From Shinella zoogloeoides (GTDB taxonomy: Bacteria; Pseudomonadota; Alphaproteobacteria; Rhizobiales; Rhizobiaceae): a stretch of DNA of 64,000 bases. A program made the translations under genes and the position numbers. Where the stretch lies: contig NZ_CP131131.1 in assembly GCF_033705735.1 (NCBI RefSeq), positions 372,001-436,000 of the forward strand, in the 5' to 3' direction. How positions within the stretch are numbered: position 1 is the stretch's first letter; every line of letters begins with the position of its first letter. Below, piece by piece: positions 53,829 to 62,488 of this stretch. Below the pieces are notes generated by a model, which saw only the letters and a program-made list of their open reading frames with translations, was not told the DNA's origin and did not search any database.

Positions 53829-54218
53829 TCATTTGCCGGATTCCTTCAGTGTGGCTGCGGGGCAAGAGCGTAGCACGATGGGCTCCCCCTTGTCGTGGCC
53901 AAGCTCCCGGCAATCGTCGCCGGCGCAGAGCATCCAGCCGGAGCCGGTGGCGCCGGACGATGCGAGCACCAGTTCGGCAAGTGGGGCGGCATGCGGTTCC
54001 CATACCCACCAGCCGTCCTGTCGGCGCGCGCCTTCGCCGGGCTCCATGCCGGCGCCCGAGCCCTTTACGCGCGCCTCCCGCAGCACCAGACCATCCGGCG
54101 TGACGGCCCAGAGTTCTTGCCATGCGGTCTTCTCCACCGAATGGGTCCAGCTCAGGGTAAAAAGGCCGGCGGCAAGGACGATGGCCTTGCCGCCCGCCAT
54201 GCACAGCAGTGCGCTCAT
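53829..54218 (-). CDS. DUF1850 protein associated with fused TRAP permease
   Basis: A 129-residue protein starting MSALLCMAGGKAIVLAAGLFTLSWTHSVEKTAWQE, with an N-terminal membrane anchor or signal. WTHSVEK, GWWVWEP and a C-terminal CAGDDCREL Cys pair are visible, as in DUF1850 proteins linked to TRAP 4TM/12TM permeases. The ATG shares one base with the TRAP stop (TGATG). A longer frame upstream is antisense-like reading of trap and is not coding. The function is unknown; it may be an accessory of the transporter. Confidence 0.8.
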   Translation of the reverse strand: MSALLCMAGGKAIVLAAGLFTLSWTHSVEKTAWQELWAVTPDGLVLREARVKGSGAGMEPGEGARRQDGWWVWEPHAAPLAELVLASSGATGSGWMLCAGDDCRELGHDKGEPIVLRSCPAATLKESGK

Positions 54219-56320
54219 CAGGCCGCTTTCGGCTCGGCCGCGCGAGCCTTGCGCCAGATGAGGACGGCGAAGGCGGCTCCGAGCGCGAAGCCGATCTCGT
54301 CCGTCAAGGGCAGCGCGGCGAGCGTGGAGAAGGACGCGGCCGTCGCCAGCACGCGCTCGAAGAGCGTGAGCCGGACGGCGGCGAAGCCGATCACTGCAGC
54401 GCCCCACAGGGCAATCGCGAAGCCCGTCTTGAAGACGATGTAGGCGACCGCCGCCGGATAGCCGAGGGAGGCGGCAATCGCGCCGCCGTCCTGGAGCATG
54501 AGTGCCGGGGAATAGACCGCCATGAACGGAATGACGAAGCCCGCCGCGGCCACCTTGATGGCCTCGAAGGATATCTTCAGGCCGCTCTCGCGGGCGATGG
54601 GCGCGGCGGCGAAGCAGGCGAGCGCCACCGGCGGTGTCAGGTCGGCGAGAATGCCGAAATAGAACACGAACATATGGCTGACGATCAGCGGCACGCCGAG
54701 TTCGAGAAGCGCCGGACCCGCGATGGACGAGGTGATAATGTAGTTCGGGATCGTCGGGATGCCCATGCCGAGAACGAGGCACGTCACCATGGTCAGCAGC
54801 AGCGACAGGAACAGGCTCTTGCCGCCGACCGAAACGATGAACTGGCCGAAGGTGTTGGCCGCGCCGGTCAGCGTCATCGTACCGATGATGATGCCGACGA
54901 GCGCGCAGGCGATGGCCACCGGCAGCGCGGTCTTGGCGCCTTCCGCCAGCGCATCGCGGCAGATTACGAGCGTCTCGCGCCCGCCTTTCCAGACGGCATT
55001 GGCGACGATCAGCGCGGCAAGGGCGACCACCACGACCTTTATGCCGAACTTGAAGAAGGCGGCGGCGATGAGACCGAGGCCGATCCAGAAGATGACCCTG
55101 ACGACCGTCGAGGGAAGGCCGAGAGCGATCGAGCTGCCGAGAATGAGCAGCAGGGTGAAGCCGAGGCCCACCGTGCCGGCGAAAAGCGGCGTATAGCCGG
55201 AGAAGAGCAGCCAGATGAGCGCGGCAAGCGGCAGGATCAGATACCAACCCTTGACGATGGCTGTGCGTGCCGAGGGCAGCTCGCTTCTGGACAGTCCGAG
55301 AAGGCCGCGCTTTCCGGCTTCCAGATGCACCATCCAGAAGGCGGAGGCGAAGTAGAGGATCGCGGGAATGAGGGCGGCCTTGACGACCTCGTGATATTCG
55401 ACGCCGAGCGTTTCGGCCATGATGAAGGCGACGGCGCCCATGACGGGCGGCATGATCTGGCCACCCATGGAGGCGGTCGCCTCCACGCCGCCGGCAAAGG
55501 CCGGGCTGTAGCCGAACCGCTTCATCAGCGGGATCGTGAACTGGCCGGTGGTGACGACATTGGCGACGCCCGAGCCGGAGATCGTACCCATCAGGGCGGA
55601 AGAGATGATCGAGACCTTCGCCGCCCCGCCCCGCCGCGCACCGACGAGGCTGAGCGAGACATCGTTGAAGAGCTGGATCATGCCCGCCTTCTCCAGGAAG
55701 GCGCCGAACAGGATGAAGAGGAAGATATAGCTGGACGATACCAGCGTCGGGATGCCGTAGATGCCCTCCGTCCCGTAGGCCATGTGGTCGATGACCTGGG
55801 AGAAGTCGTAGCCGCGGTGGTCGAGCGGAGCGGGCAGGTATTCACCGAACAGACAATAGGCGAGGAAGACGCCGGCGATGATCGGCAGCGCCGGTCCCAT
55901 CAAGGCCCAAGCGGCGGCGAAGACGATGCCGATTCCCAGGACTCCGAAGACGATGTCCTGCGGCAGGGGATCGCCCGCGCGCACCAGAAGGTCCGCATAT
56001 TCGTAGCACTGGTAGGCGGCCACGGCCGCCCCGAACGCCGAAAGCGTCCAGGCGGCGATGCGCACTAGGCCGCGGCGGCCGGACATGGCGGTGAGCAATG
56101 GAAAGATCAGGACGGTGACGAAGCCGACATGGATCGCTCGGATGAGCTGGCTCGGCGGATCGAGAAGATGCGCGGCCGTCGCGATCTGGAAGACGGAGAA
56201 CAAGAAGGCAATTGCAAAGAGCAGGCGTCCTTCCGGAGTCGCGGGAAATGCGCCCGCGAGCGCATCATGCTTGCTGAGATCGACGGCGGCGCCGTCGATC
56301 GATCCTTGGGTGTCGTGCAT
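54218..56320 (-). CDS. Fused TRAP transporter permease (4TM/12TM)
   Basis: A 700-residue membrane protein that joins the small DctQ-like and large DctM-like subunits. About 16 hydrophobic helices run from FAIAFLFSVFQIATAAHLL to the C-terminus. The DctM core has FGAFLEKAGMIQLFNDVSLSLVGARRGGAAKVSIISSALMGTISGSGVANVVTTGQFTIPLMKRFGY and later GMGIPTIPNYIITSSIAGPALLELG. Fused permeases pair with TAXI binding proteins, as here. It is driven by a sodium gradient in characterised relatives. The substrate is unknown. Confidence 0.93.
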   Translation of the reverse strand: MHDTQGSIDGAAVDLSKHDALAGAFPATPEGRLLFAIAFLFSVFQIATAAHLLDPPSQLIRAIHVGFVTVLIFPLLTAMSGRRGLVRIAAWTLSAFGAAVAAYQCYEYADLLVRAGDPLPQDIVFGVLGIGIVFAAAWALMGPALPIIAGVFLAYCLFGEYLPAPLDHRGYDFSQVIDHMAYGTEGIYGIPTLVSSSYIFLFILFGAFLEKAGMIQLFNDVSLSLVGARRGGAAKVSIISSALMGTISGSGVANVVTTGQFTIPLMKRFGYSPAFAGGVEATASMGGQIMPPVMGAVAFIMAETLGVEYHEVVKAALIPAILYFASAFWMVHLEAGKRGLLGLSRSELPSARTAIVKGWYLILPLAALIWLLFSGYTPLFAGTVGLGFTLLLILGSSIALGLPSTVVRVIFWIGLGLIAAAFFKFGIKVVVVALAALIVANAVWKGGRETLVICRDALAEGAKTALPVAIACALVGIIIGTMTLTGAANTFGQFIVSVGGKSLFLSLLLTMVTCLVLGMGIPTIPNYIITSSIAGPALLELGVPLIVSHMFVFYFGILADLTPPVALACFAAAPIARESGLKISFEAIKVAAAGFVIPFMAVYSPALMLQDGGAIAASLGYPAAVAYIVFKTGFAIALWGAAVIGFAAVRLTLFERVLATAASFSTLAALPLTDEIGFALGAAFAVLIWRKARAAEPKAA

Positions 56321-56398
56321 CGTTTCCTCCCGAGTGGCTGATGGGCGAGGGCTTCCATGCGGCGATCCTCCGTCGCCGCATGGATTGTCCCGGACCCG

Positions 56399-57355
56399 TC
56401 AGAGCAGCCCCTTTTCCTTGTAGAAGCGCTCGGCGCCAGGATGCAGTGGGATCGGCATGCCCTTCAGCGCCTCCTTGAGGTCGATCTGCTCGGCCGCTTT
56501 GTGCGCGGCGACCATGGCCGGAAGGTTCTCGAAGAGCTGTTTGGTCATCTGGTAGGCGGTCTCGTCCGAAACCTCCGAATGGGTCACGAGGAAGTTGACG
56601 ACGGCGACCGTCGGAACGTCCTTGTCCTGGCCCTGGTAGGTGCCCGCCGGAACGGTGGCGGCGATGTAGGGCGCACCGAGCTTGGTGGCGATGTCTTCCG
56701 GAACGGCGACCATCTGGACGTCGAGCGAGGTGGCAAGGTCCTTGAAGGATGAGACGCCGAGGCCTGCCGATTGCAGCGTGGCGTCGAGCTGGCGGTTCTT
56801 CATCAGTTCGACGGATTCGGCGAACGGCAGGTATTCCGTCTTGCCAAGGTCGTCATAGCTCATGCCGGCGGCCGTCAGGATGGCGCGGGCGTTGAGCTCC
56901 GTGCCGGATTTTGGCGCGCCGACCGAAAGGCTCTTGCCCTTGAAGTCGGCAAGCGTGGCGATGCCCGATTCCTTTGACGCCATGATCTGGATGTAGTTGG
57001 GATAGATAGCGGCGATGCCGCGCAGTTTGTCGAGCGGCGCCTTGAACCCGGCCTCGGCGTCGCCCTCCCAGGCGAGCTTAACGGAATCGCCGAGCGCGAA
57101 GGCGATCTCGCCACGGCCCTGCTGCAGCAGGTTCAGGTTCTCGACCGACGCCTTGGTCGCCTGGACCTGGACGCGCGAGCCTTCGATCTTGTCGCCGTAG
57201 ATCTTGGACAGGGCGACGCCGAGCGGATAATACACCCCGGACGTGCCGCCGGTCAGGACGTTGATGAATTCGTCGGACCGCGCCGATGTGACGGACGCGG
57301 CCATGGCCAGGGTGGCGACAGCCGCGATGGCGGCGCGTTTGACGGCTTTCTTCAT
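56399..57355 (-). CDS. TAXI-family TRAP solute-binding protein
   Basis: A 318-residue periplasmic protein, first gene of the TRAP operon. The signal peptide is MKKAVKRAAIAAVATLAMAAS, with cleavage near TSARS. The TAXI hallmark VLTGGTSGVYYPLGVALSKIYGD is followed by ENLNLLQQGRGEIAFALGDS and LDATLQSAGLGVSSFKDLA. GGGAGGAG lies before the ATG. The sigma-54 promoter at 57417 lies about 60 bp upstream. Ligands of this class include glutamate and other acids; the sequence does not say which. Confidence 0.93.
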   Translation of the reverse strand: MKKAVKRAAIAAVATLAMAASVTSARSDEFINVLTGGTSGVYYPLGVALSKIYGDKIEGSRVQVQATKASVENLNLLQQGRGEIAFALGDSVKLAWEGDAEAGFKAPLDKLRGIAAIYPNYIQIMASKESGIATLADFKGKSLSVGAPKSGTELNARAILTAAGMSYDDLGKTEYLPFAESVELMKNRQLDATLQSAGLGVSSFKDLATSLDVQMVAVPEDIATKLGAPYIAATVPAGTYQGQDKDVPTVAVVNFLVTHSEVSDETAYQMTKQLFENLPAMVAAHKAAEQIDLKEALKGMPIPLHPGAERFYKEKGLL

Positions 57356-57416
57356 GGAAAACTCCTCCCGTTGTGCAAAGGACGCGGTTCTCTCCTACCG
57401 CGCCATCCTCCATTCA

Positions 57417-57434
57417 TTGCAAGAGCCGGGCCAA
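57417..57434 (-). promoter_or_regulatory. Sigma-54 (-24/-12) promoter of TAXI-TRAP operon
   Basis: On the minus strand the sequence TGGCCCGGCTCTTGCA fits the consensus TGGCACG-N4-TTGCA with one mismatch and exact GG-N10-GC spacing. It is about 60 bp upstream of the TAXI start. The same cluster encodes a GAFTGA-bearing activator, so this promoter is probably real. Confidence 0.75.
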
Positions 57435-57480
57435 ATCTAAACCATTGTATTTTCTCGCAGTGAGCCATGGATGGAAGATC

Positions 57481-57504
57481 GATCAGGCAGGAAATTGCCA
57501 GATC
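57481..57504. promoter_or_regulatory. Dyad 1 upstream of sigma-54 promoter
   Basis: GATC-A-GGCA (57481-57489), a 6-bp centre, then TGCC-A-GATC (57496-57504): the arms match except for one position. It lies about 60-70 bp upstream of the -24 element, a common distance for a DctD-type enhancer site. Confidence 0.5.
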
Positions 57505-57631
57505 ATGACTTGGTTCGGCAATAATATGCCGAAGAAAACTCCCGAATCGATGTTCCCGGCGGTCAGCACGATCGCCTTTTAAGGTCGGAGTGTCGATTTC
57601 CGCTTGCCGCCCAGACGATGGCGGGGATGTC

Positions 57632-57652
57632 GGATGCATCGTGCATGCATCC
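57632..57652. promoter_or_regulatory. Dyad 2 upstream of sigma-54 promoter
   Basis: GGATGCA (57632-57638) and TGCATCC (57646-57652) are perfect inverted arms with a 7-bp centre, about 210 bp upstream of the -24 element. It could be a second enhancer site or belong to another gene. It does not resemble dyad 1, so at most one may bind DctD. Confidence 0.4.
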
Positions 57653-57945
57653 ATGCAAAGGCGTGCGGGAGCCAGTTCGATACCTGCCCGGTGTTTCCTC
57701 AAACTCCAGCGGTCGAGGTCAGACCGAGCGTTGTGCATGAACTCAAACCCTGCTCGATAGACGGGGAATGAGAATTTTTTTCCACCAAAAAATTTACGTA
57801 GAAACATGATTTCTGTTTGATTGAATCGTGATGAATTTTTTGAATATACAATCGTATACTTTCATATGTAGAAGAGATCGATTTGTGCGTAATATAAATG
57901 TATCCTGCAAGAATTTGACAGGGTATTTCATGGTTGATAGCCTTA

Positions 57946-57965
57946 ATCCATTGAAATGAATGGAT
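57946..57965. promoter_or_regulatory. Dyad just before proX start
   Basis: ATCCATT and AATGGAT face each other across 6 bp, ending 10 bp before the proX ATG in an AT-rich promoter stretch (about 57770-57960). It is a candidate operator or mRNA hairpin that could mask the ribosome site. Confidence 0.4.
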
Positions 57966-57975
57966 GGGGTTATAT

Positions 57976-59022
57976 ATGCTTAGAAAATCGTTTGTCGCTA
58001 CCGCTCTGATTGGTCTTTCCTTTCTCCCTGCTGGCGTGATTGCTGCCGCTTCTACGAGTGCAATTGCAAACGCGCAGGATGCTGCTGCATGTGGTACCGA
58101 GAAGAAGATCGACATAGCCGAGATGACCTGGCCATCGGCGGCGGCGCTTGCGCATATCCATGCGATCATCCTGGAGCACGGTTACGGCTGCTCGGTCGAG
58201 ATTGTGACGGGCGACACGGTTCCGACCTCCGCATCGATGATTTCGCGCGGCACGCCTGCCGTTGCACCGGAACTTTGGACCAGCACGGTCGAGGAAGCCT
58301 GGGAGAAGGGCATTGCAGACGGTATCGTCGTCAAGCTCGGCGATGCCATCACAGACGGCACGGTCGAGGGCTGGTTCATTCCGCGCTACATGCAGGAAAA
58401 GCATCCCGAACTGAAGAGCGCCGAAGCGGTGATCGCTCGGCCCGACCTTTTCCCGGACCCGGAGAACGGCGACAAGGGGCGGCTGTATTCGTGCCCTCCC
58501 GGCTGGGCGTGTGAGCTGTCTACCTCGGCACTCTATGAAGCCTTCGATATGTCCGGCAAGGGGTGGAACCTATTCTCGCCAGGCTCCGGCGGGGCTCTCG
58601 ATGCCTCGATTGCGCGCGCCTTCACCCGCGAGGAACCGATCCTGTTCTACTACTGGGGGCCAACCTCGATCCTCGGTAAATTCGATGCGGTCCAGCTCGA
58701 CCTCGGCCCGGCAAAGCCGGACGTCTATGCCTGCAATACGGACACCGACTGCACGGACGCCCCGGGCATCACCGCTTACCCGTCTTCCCCGGCGATTATC
58801 GGCGCTGCGTCCTGGTTGCCGAAGGAAGCGCCGGCCGTCGCCGCTTATATGGCCAAGGCCGGCCTGAGCAATGCCCAGATCAGTAAGCTTCTCGTCTATG
58901 GCGACGAGAACAAGGCCGATGCGGCCGAAACCGCTCGCAACTTCCTCAAGACGGAGCAGGACGTTTGGACGGGCTGGGTTCCGGTCGAGGTTGCCGAGAA
59001 GGTACGCGCCTTCCTGAAGTGA
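57976..59022 (+). CDS. proX: Glycine-betaine/choline-type ABC binding protein ProX
   Basis: A 348-residue periplasmic binding protein (OpuAC/ProX family). The signal peptide MLRKSFVATALIGLSFLPAGVIAAAS is followed by KKIDIAEMTWPSAAALAHIHAIILEHGYGC. Later come MISRGTPAVAPELWTSTVEEAWEKG and WGPTSILGKF, aromatic residues of the quaternary-amine site. The start is at 57976; ATG 57964 is an alternative. It is first of three transporter genes with the permease at 59122 and the ATPase at 59991. Confidence 0.9.
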   Translation: MLRKSFVATALIGLSFLPAGVIAAASTSAIANAQDAAACGTEKKIDIAEMTWPSAAALAHIHAIILEHGYGCSVEIVTGDTVPTSASMISRGTPAVAPELWTSTVEEAWEKGIADGIVVKLGDAITDGTVEGWFIPRYMQEKHPELKSAEAVIARPDLFPDPENGDKGRLYSCPPGWACELSTSALYEAFDMSGKGWNLFSPGSGGALDASIARAFTREEPILFYYWGPTSILGKFDAVQLDLGPAKPDVYACNTDTDCTDAPGITAYPSSPAIIGAASWLPKEAPAVAAYMAKAGLSNAQISKLLVYGDENKADAAETARNFLKTEQDVWTGWVPVEVAEKVRAFLK

Positions 59023-59121
59023 TGGCGGCGCGGTCATCTCAACGTCTGCAAGCGACCGGGCCATCTGCCCGGTCGCATTTTCTTCTGGCGGGTTTTCAAT
59101 CGTATATTTCAAGGGGAGCGG

Positions 59122-59991
59122 ATGTTTCCGGAACTGATCGACACAAGGCCGCTCAGGCGCACCGTCGACGACGGGTTGAGCTGGGTGGTGCGCAACTGGG
59201 GCGGCGAGCTTGAAACCGCGGCCTATCCATTGCTGATGCTGCTGAACTGGATCGAGCGCCTGCTCATCGCGACGCCGTGGTGGCTGTTCATCGCCTTCTT
59301 CGTCGGCCTCGCCTTCATGGCGACACGCAATTGGCGACTGCCGCTTGTCGTCTTCCTGGGACTGGTTTTCCTCGGCCTGATGCAATTGTGGCGTGACGCG
59401 ATGATAACCACGGCGCTGATGATTGCTGCCACGCTGACGGCGATCGTCATTTCCATTCCGGTCGGCGTGTGGATGTCGCGTTCGGACCGTGTCCGCCAGA
59501 TGGTGACGCCCGTGCTCGACCTGATGCAGACCCTGCCGAGCTTCGTCTACCTCATTCCGACGGTGATGATCTTCGGGCCGGGCAAGATACCCGCGCTGCT
59601 CGCCACCATAGTCTACGCATCGCCACCGCTAATCCGCTTGACGGATCTCGGCCTGCGCAACGTGGACCCGGCGGTGATGGAGGCGAGCCGCGCGTTCGGC
59701 ACCTCGGCCACGCAACGTTTGTTCGGGGTGCAAATTCCCCTTGCGCTGCCCACCATCCTCGCCGGCATCAACCAGACGACGATGATGGCGCTCGCCATGG
59801 TCGTCATCGCCTCGATGATCGGTGCGGGCGGCCTCGGCTATCAGGTGCTTCAGGGCATCGGCCGGCTTGAGGTCAGCCGCGGGCTGTTCGCCGGTCTCGG
59901 CATCGTCGCACTCGCCATCGTGTTCGATCGCATCACTCAGGCCTATGGGCGCCGTCTCCAGGAGCGGATCGGCGTTGGGGAGGTTCGCTGA
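59122..59991 (+). CDS. proW: Glycine-betaine/proline-type ABC permease ProW
   Basis: A 289-residue permease with about six helices. The N-terminus is amphipathic (LRRTVDDGLSWVVRNWGGELE). VWMSRSDRVRQMVTPVLDLMQTLPSFVYLIPTVMIFGPGKIPALLATIVYASPPLIRLTDLGLR is typical of ProW. The EAA loop MEASRAFGTSATQRLFGVQIPLALPTILAGINQTTMMALAMVV contacts ProV. Its stop shares one base with the proV ATG. Confidence 0.93.
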   Translation: MFPELIDTRPLRRTVDDGLSWVVRNWGGELETAAYPLLMLLNWIERLLIATPWWLFIAFFVGLAFMATRNWRLPLVVFLGLVFLGLMQLWRDAMITTALMIAATLTAIVISIPVGVWMSRSDRVRQMVTPVLDLMQTLPSFVYLIPTVMIFGPGKIPALLATIVYASPPLIRLTDLGLRNVDPAVMEASRAFGTSATQRLFGVQIPLALPTILAGINQTTMMALAMVVIASMIGAGGLGYQVLQGIGRLEVSRGLFAGLGIVALAIVFDRITQAYGRRLQERIGVGEVR

Positions 59992-61070
59992 TGACAGAGC
60001 ATGCTCAGCTTCATGATCCCGCTTCTGCGCCCGGCTCGGACGAGCTTGCCATCATCATGCGGGGCGTCACCAAGATCTTCGGCCCGGATCCGCAGGCGGC
60101 GCTGGCGCTGCTGCGGCAGGGCAGCTCCAAGGCCGACGTGCAGGCCGAGACCGGCCATGTGGTCGGTCTCGACAATGTCTCGCTCGATATCGAGAAAGGG
60201 CAGATCTATGTCGTGATGGGGCTTTCCGGCTCCGGCAAGTCGACGCTGATCCGCCATGTCAACCGGCTGATCGAGCCGACGGCGGGCGAAATCGTCGTCA
60301 ATGGCGAGAAGGTGCTCGACATGACGATGGCGCAGCTCGGCGATTTCCGGCGCACCCGCATCGCCATGGTGTTCCAGAAGTTCGGATTGCTGCCGCATCG
60401 TTCCGTCATCGACAATGTCGCCTATGGCCTGGAAACGCGCGGCATGAGCAAGGCCGAGCGGCTGGAAAAGGCCGCGCACTGGATCGGGATCGTCGGACTT
60501 TCCGGCTACGAGAAGTCACGACCGCGCCAGCTCTCCGGCGGTCAGCAGCAGCGTGTCGGCCTTGCCCGGGCGCTGGCCATGGACACCGATATCCTGCTGA
60601 TGGACGAAGCTTTCTCCGCGCTCGATCCCCTGATCCGTTCGGGCATGCAGGAACAGCTTCTCGAACTGCAATCCTCGCTGAACAAGACCATTCTGTTCAT
60701 TACGCATGATTTCGACGAAGCTCTGAAGATCGGAAACCGGATCGCCGTGCTCAAGGACGGGGCCGTGCAGCAGGTGGGCAAGCCGGAGGAGATCGTTCTC
60801 AACCCGGCCAACGCCCATATCGAGGAGTTCGTTCGCGATGTGAACAAGGCGCGGGCCATCCATATCCGCACGATCATGGAGAAGGGAGCATTCGAGCCTT
60901 GCGAGATGGCGATGCCGGCCGATGCGCGTTGCGAGGACGTGCTGCCCTGTTTCGACCAGCATGAATGGGTGGGTGTTCTCGATGAGGCAGGCAGGCAGAT
61001 CGGACGTGTCAGGGCACGCCATGTGATCAAGGCACTGGCGCGCTATGCGCCGTCAAATGGGTCGTTGTAG
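59991..61070 (+). CDS. proV: Glycine-betaine/proline-type ABC ATPase ProV
   Basis: A 359-residue ATPase. Walker A is GLSGSGKST, the signature is [15 protein letters not shown] and Walker B is ILLMDEAFSALDPL. The switch ITHDFDEALKIGNRIAVLKDG follows, then a C-terminal domain that may sense ions or osmolarity in place of a full CBS pair. The N-terminus has the ProV-style insertion (FGPDPQAALALLRQGSSKADVQAETGHVVGL). It is the last gene of the operon; a strong hairpin follows at 61110. Confidence 0.94.
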   Translation: MTEHAQLHDPASAPGSDELAIIMRGVTKIFGPDPQAALALLRQGSSKADVQAETGHVVGLDNVSLDIEKGQIYVVMGLSGSGKSTLIRHVNRLIEPTAGEIVVNGEKVLDMTMAQLGDFRRTRIAMVFQKFGLLPHRSVIDNVAYGLETRGMSKAERLEKAAHWIGIVGLSGYEKSRPRQLSGGQQQRVGLARALAMDTDILLMDEAFSALDPLIRSGMQEQLLELQSSLNKTILFITHDFDEALKIGNRIAVLKDGAVQQVGKPEEIVLNPANAHIEEFVRDVNKARAIHIRTIMEKGAFEPCEMAMPADARCEDVLPCFDQHEWVGVLDEAGRQIGRVRARHVIKALARYAPSNGSL

Positions 61071-61109
61071 AAAATGCTGTTCGGCCCGGCGCCGCGACGC
61101 CGAATTGGA

Positions 61110-61133
61110 AAGGCCCGGCCGAAGCCGGGCCTT
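61110..61133 (+). terminator. Hairpin terminator after proV
   Basis: AAGGCCCGGC, a CGAA loop and GCCGGGCCTT form a perfect 10-bp GC-rich stem 39 bp past the proV stop, followed by a weak T-containing tail. It is likely the intrinsic terminator of proXWV. Confidence 0.75.
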
Positions 61134-61240
61134 CCTATGTTTCGGAACGAACCCGTGGTAGGGCTGCGTCGGAATTTGAAGACGAGCGCCTTCCAAGGGA
61201 AGCGAGTCCCGCGCGGCCGCGAAATCGGGCCGCCAGAACC

Positions 61241-61600
61241 TTAATGGTCCGCTCCTGCCGATAGGGCAGCATGTTCGTTGTCGTGGAGGGTGAAGCGGTC
61301 AAGCATGTGCGCACGCGCCTCGTTGACGCCGATTACCGAGGCCTCGATGCCTTGGCGGCGGTGTTTGAGGACGATCTTGTCGAGCGCGCCGATGGCGGTG
61401 ATGCCCCTCAGATGCGCTTGCGACACGTCGATCGTTACCTTGCGGAGCGGCTCGGCGAAATCGAAGGCGGCGATGAAGCTCTCCGCCGAGGCGAAGAATA
61501 TCTGGCCGTCGACATGATAGGTGCGCTCGTAGCCCGTATCGTTCAGCACGGAGCGAACGTGGAAGAGCCTCGCAACCTTGCCGGCGAAGAACAGGCCTGA
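61241..61600 (-). pseudogene. SulP-family transporter remnant (STAS end only)
   Basis: The minus strand encodes FFAGKVARLFHVRSVLNDTGYERTYHVDGQIFFASAESF, then VTIDVSQAHLRGITAIGALDKIV and VNEARAHMLDRFTLHD, the junction and STAS domain of SulP anion transporters. All membrane helices are missing, and upstream sequence is unrelated. A 102-residue STAS fragment could be translated from 61549, but the gene is dead as a transporter. Confidence 0.8.
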
Positions 61601-61734
61601 TCGATATGTTGTCTGGCCGATCGGCGGCCAGAAGAGCCACTCGGAGTTTTACCAGATCCGGGAAACGAAGCCGTTATAGAAAATGTTGCGCGCGGCTCAA
61701 CACCGTTCCGCCTTCCACATGCATCGGGACGCAT

Positions 61735-62271
61735 TCATGCGCTTGGCGGAATTTCTTCCTGTCCCTTCTCCGCTGCCCGCCGCGCCCGGATGGCCGCGGC
61801 GATGAAGACGCGCGCCAGCCCATGGTAGAGCGGTTCGCGCGAGAGGATGCGCGACATCAGGTAGCCGAGCATTGCCACGGCCATGATGGGGATCACGGCC
61901 TCGTGGTCGCCGGTCATTTCGAGGATGATGACGAAGGCGGTCATCGGCGCCTGCACGACGCCGGCGAAGTATCCCGCCATGCCGAGCACTGCCGAAAGGG
62001 CGATGCTCGTGCCGAGGAGCGAGCCAAGCGTGCTGCCGAGGCCGGCCCCGACCGAAAGCGATGGTGCGAAGATGCCGCCGGGTATGCCTGAAAGCATGGA
62101 GAGGAAGCCGGCTGCGAATTTTTCGAGGAAGAAAAGCAGCGGCAGAGCTTGGCCCTGCACGGCGCCCTTGGCCTGCTCGTAGCCTGTGCCGAAGGTCTTG
62201 CCGCCGGAGATGACGCCGATGGCGGCGATGGCAAGGCCGCAGAAAAGCGCCAGCAGCACCATGCGCTTCAT
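61735..62271 (-). pseudogene. ClC chloride-channel remnant (C-terminal half)
   Basis: A 178-residue frame with ClC motifs GFLSMLSGIPGGIFAPSLSVGAGLGS and VLGMAGYFAGVVQAPMTAFVIILEMTGDHEAVIPIM. The first half of the channel, including the GSGIP and GxEGP motifs, is absent. Sequence upstream of 62271 does not continue the family. It is most likely a truncated pseudogene. Confidence 0.78.
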
Positions 62272-62488
62272 CGGTGCCGGCTGCGCCCAGCGGCGGATGC
62301 GCTGGCCGAATGCAGCGCCATGCCGCTGAAGGCGGCGTCAAGGGCATTCAGAACGGTCACGGCGGTCCTCTTCGCCAGGAGTGCTCATTGTACCAACCGA
62401 CAGCCGGGCGCAGCAGCGCCGAGGTTACCTCGGTCACCGGATCGTTGCACGGGAGTTGCCAAACTGCAACTTTAGAATGTGCGGCCTG

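Noticed and set aside
51873..53873. 666-codon plus-strand open frame opposite the sensor kinase
   Set aside because: It is an antisense reading of a high-GC gene; the minus strand has full kinase motifs.
53829..55247. Single 472-codon frame covering DUF1850 and part of TRAP
   Set aside because: Only the last 129 codons (from 54218) look like protein; the rest is an out-of-frame reading of the permease.
54209..56068. 619-codon plus-strand open frame opposite the TRAP permease
   Set aside because: It is extremely rich in Arg, Asp, Glu and Gly, has no family motifs, and mirrors the codon pattern of the well-supported TRAP gene.
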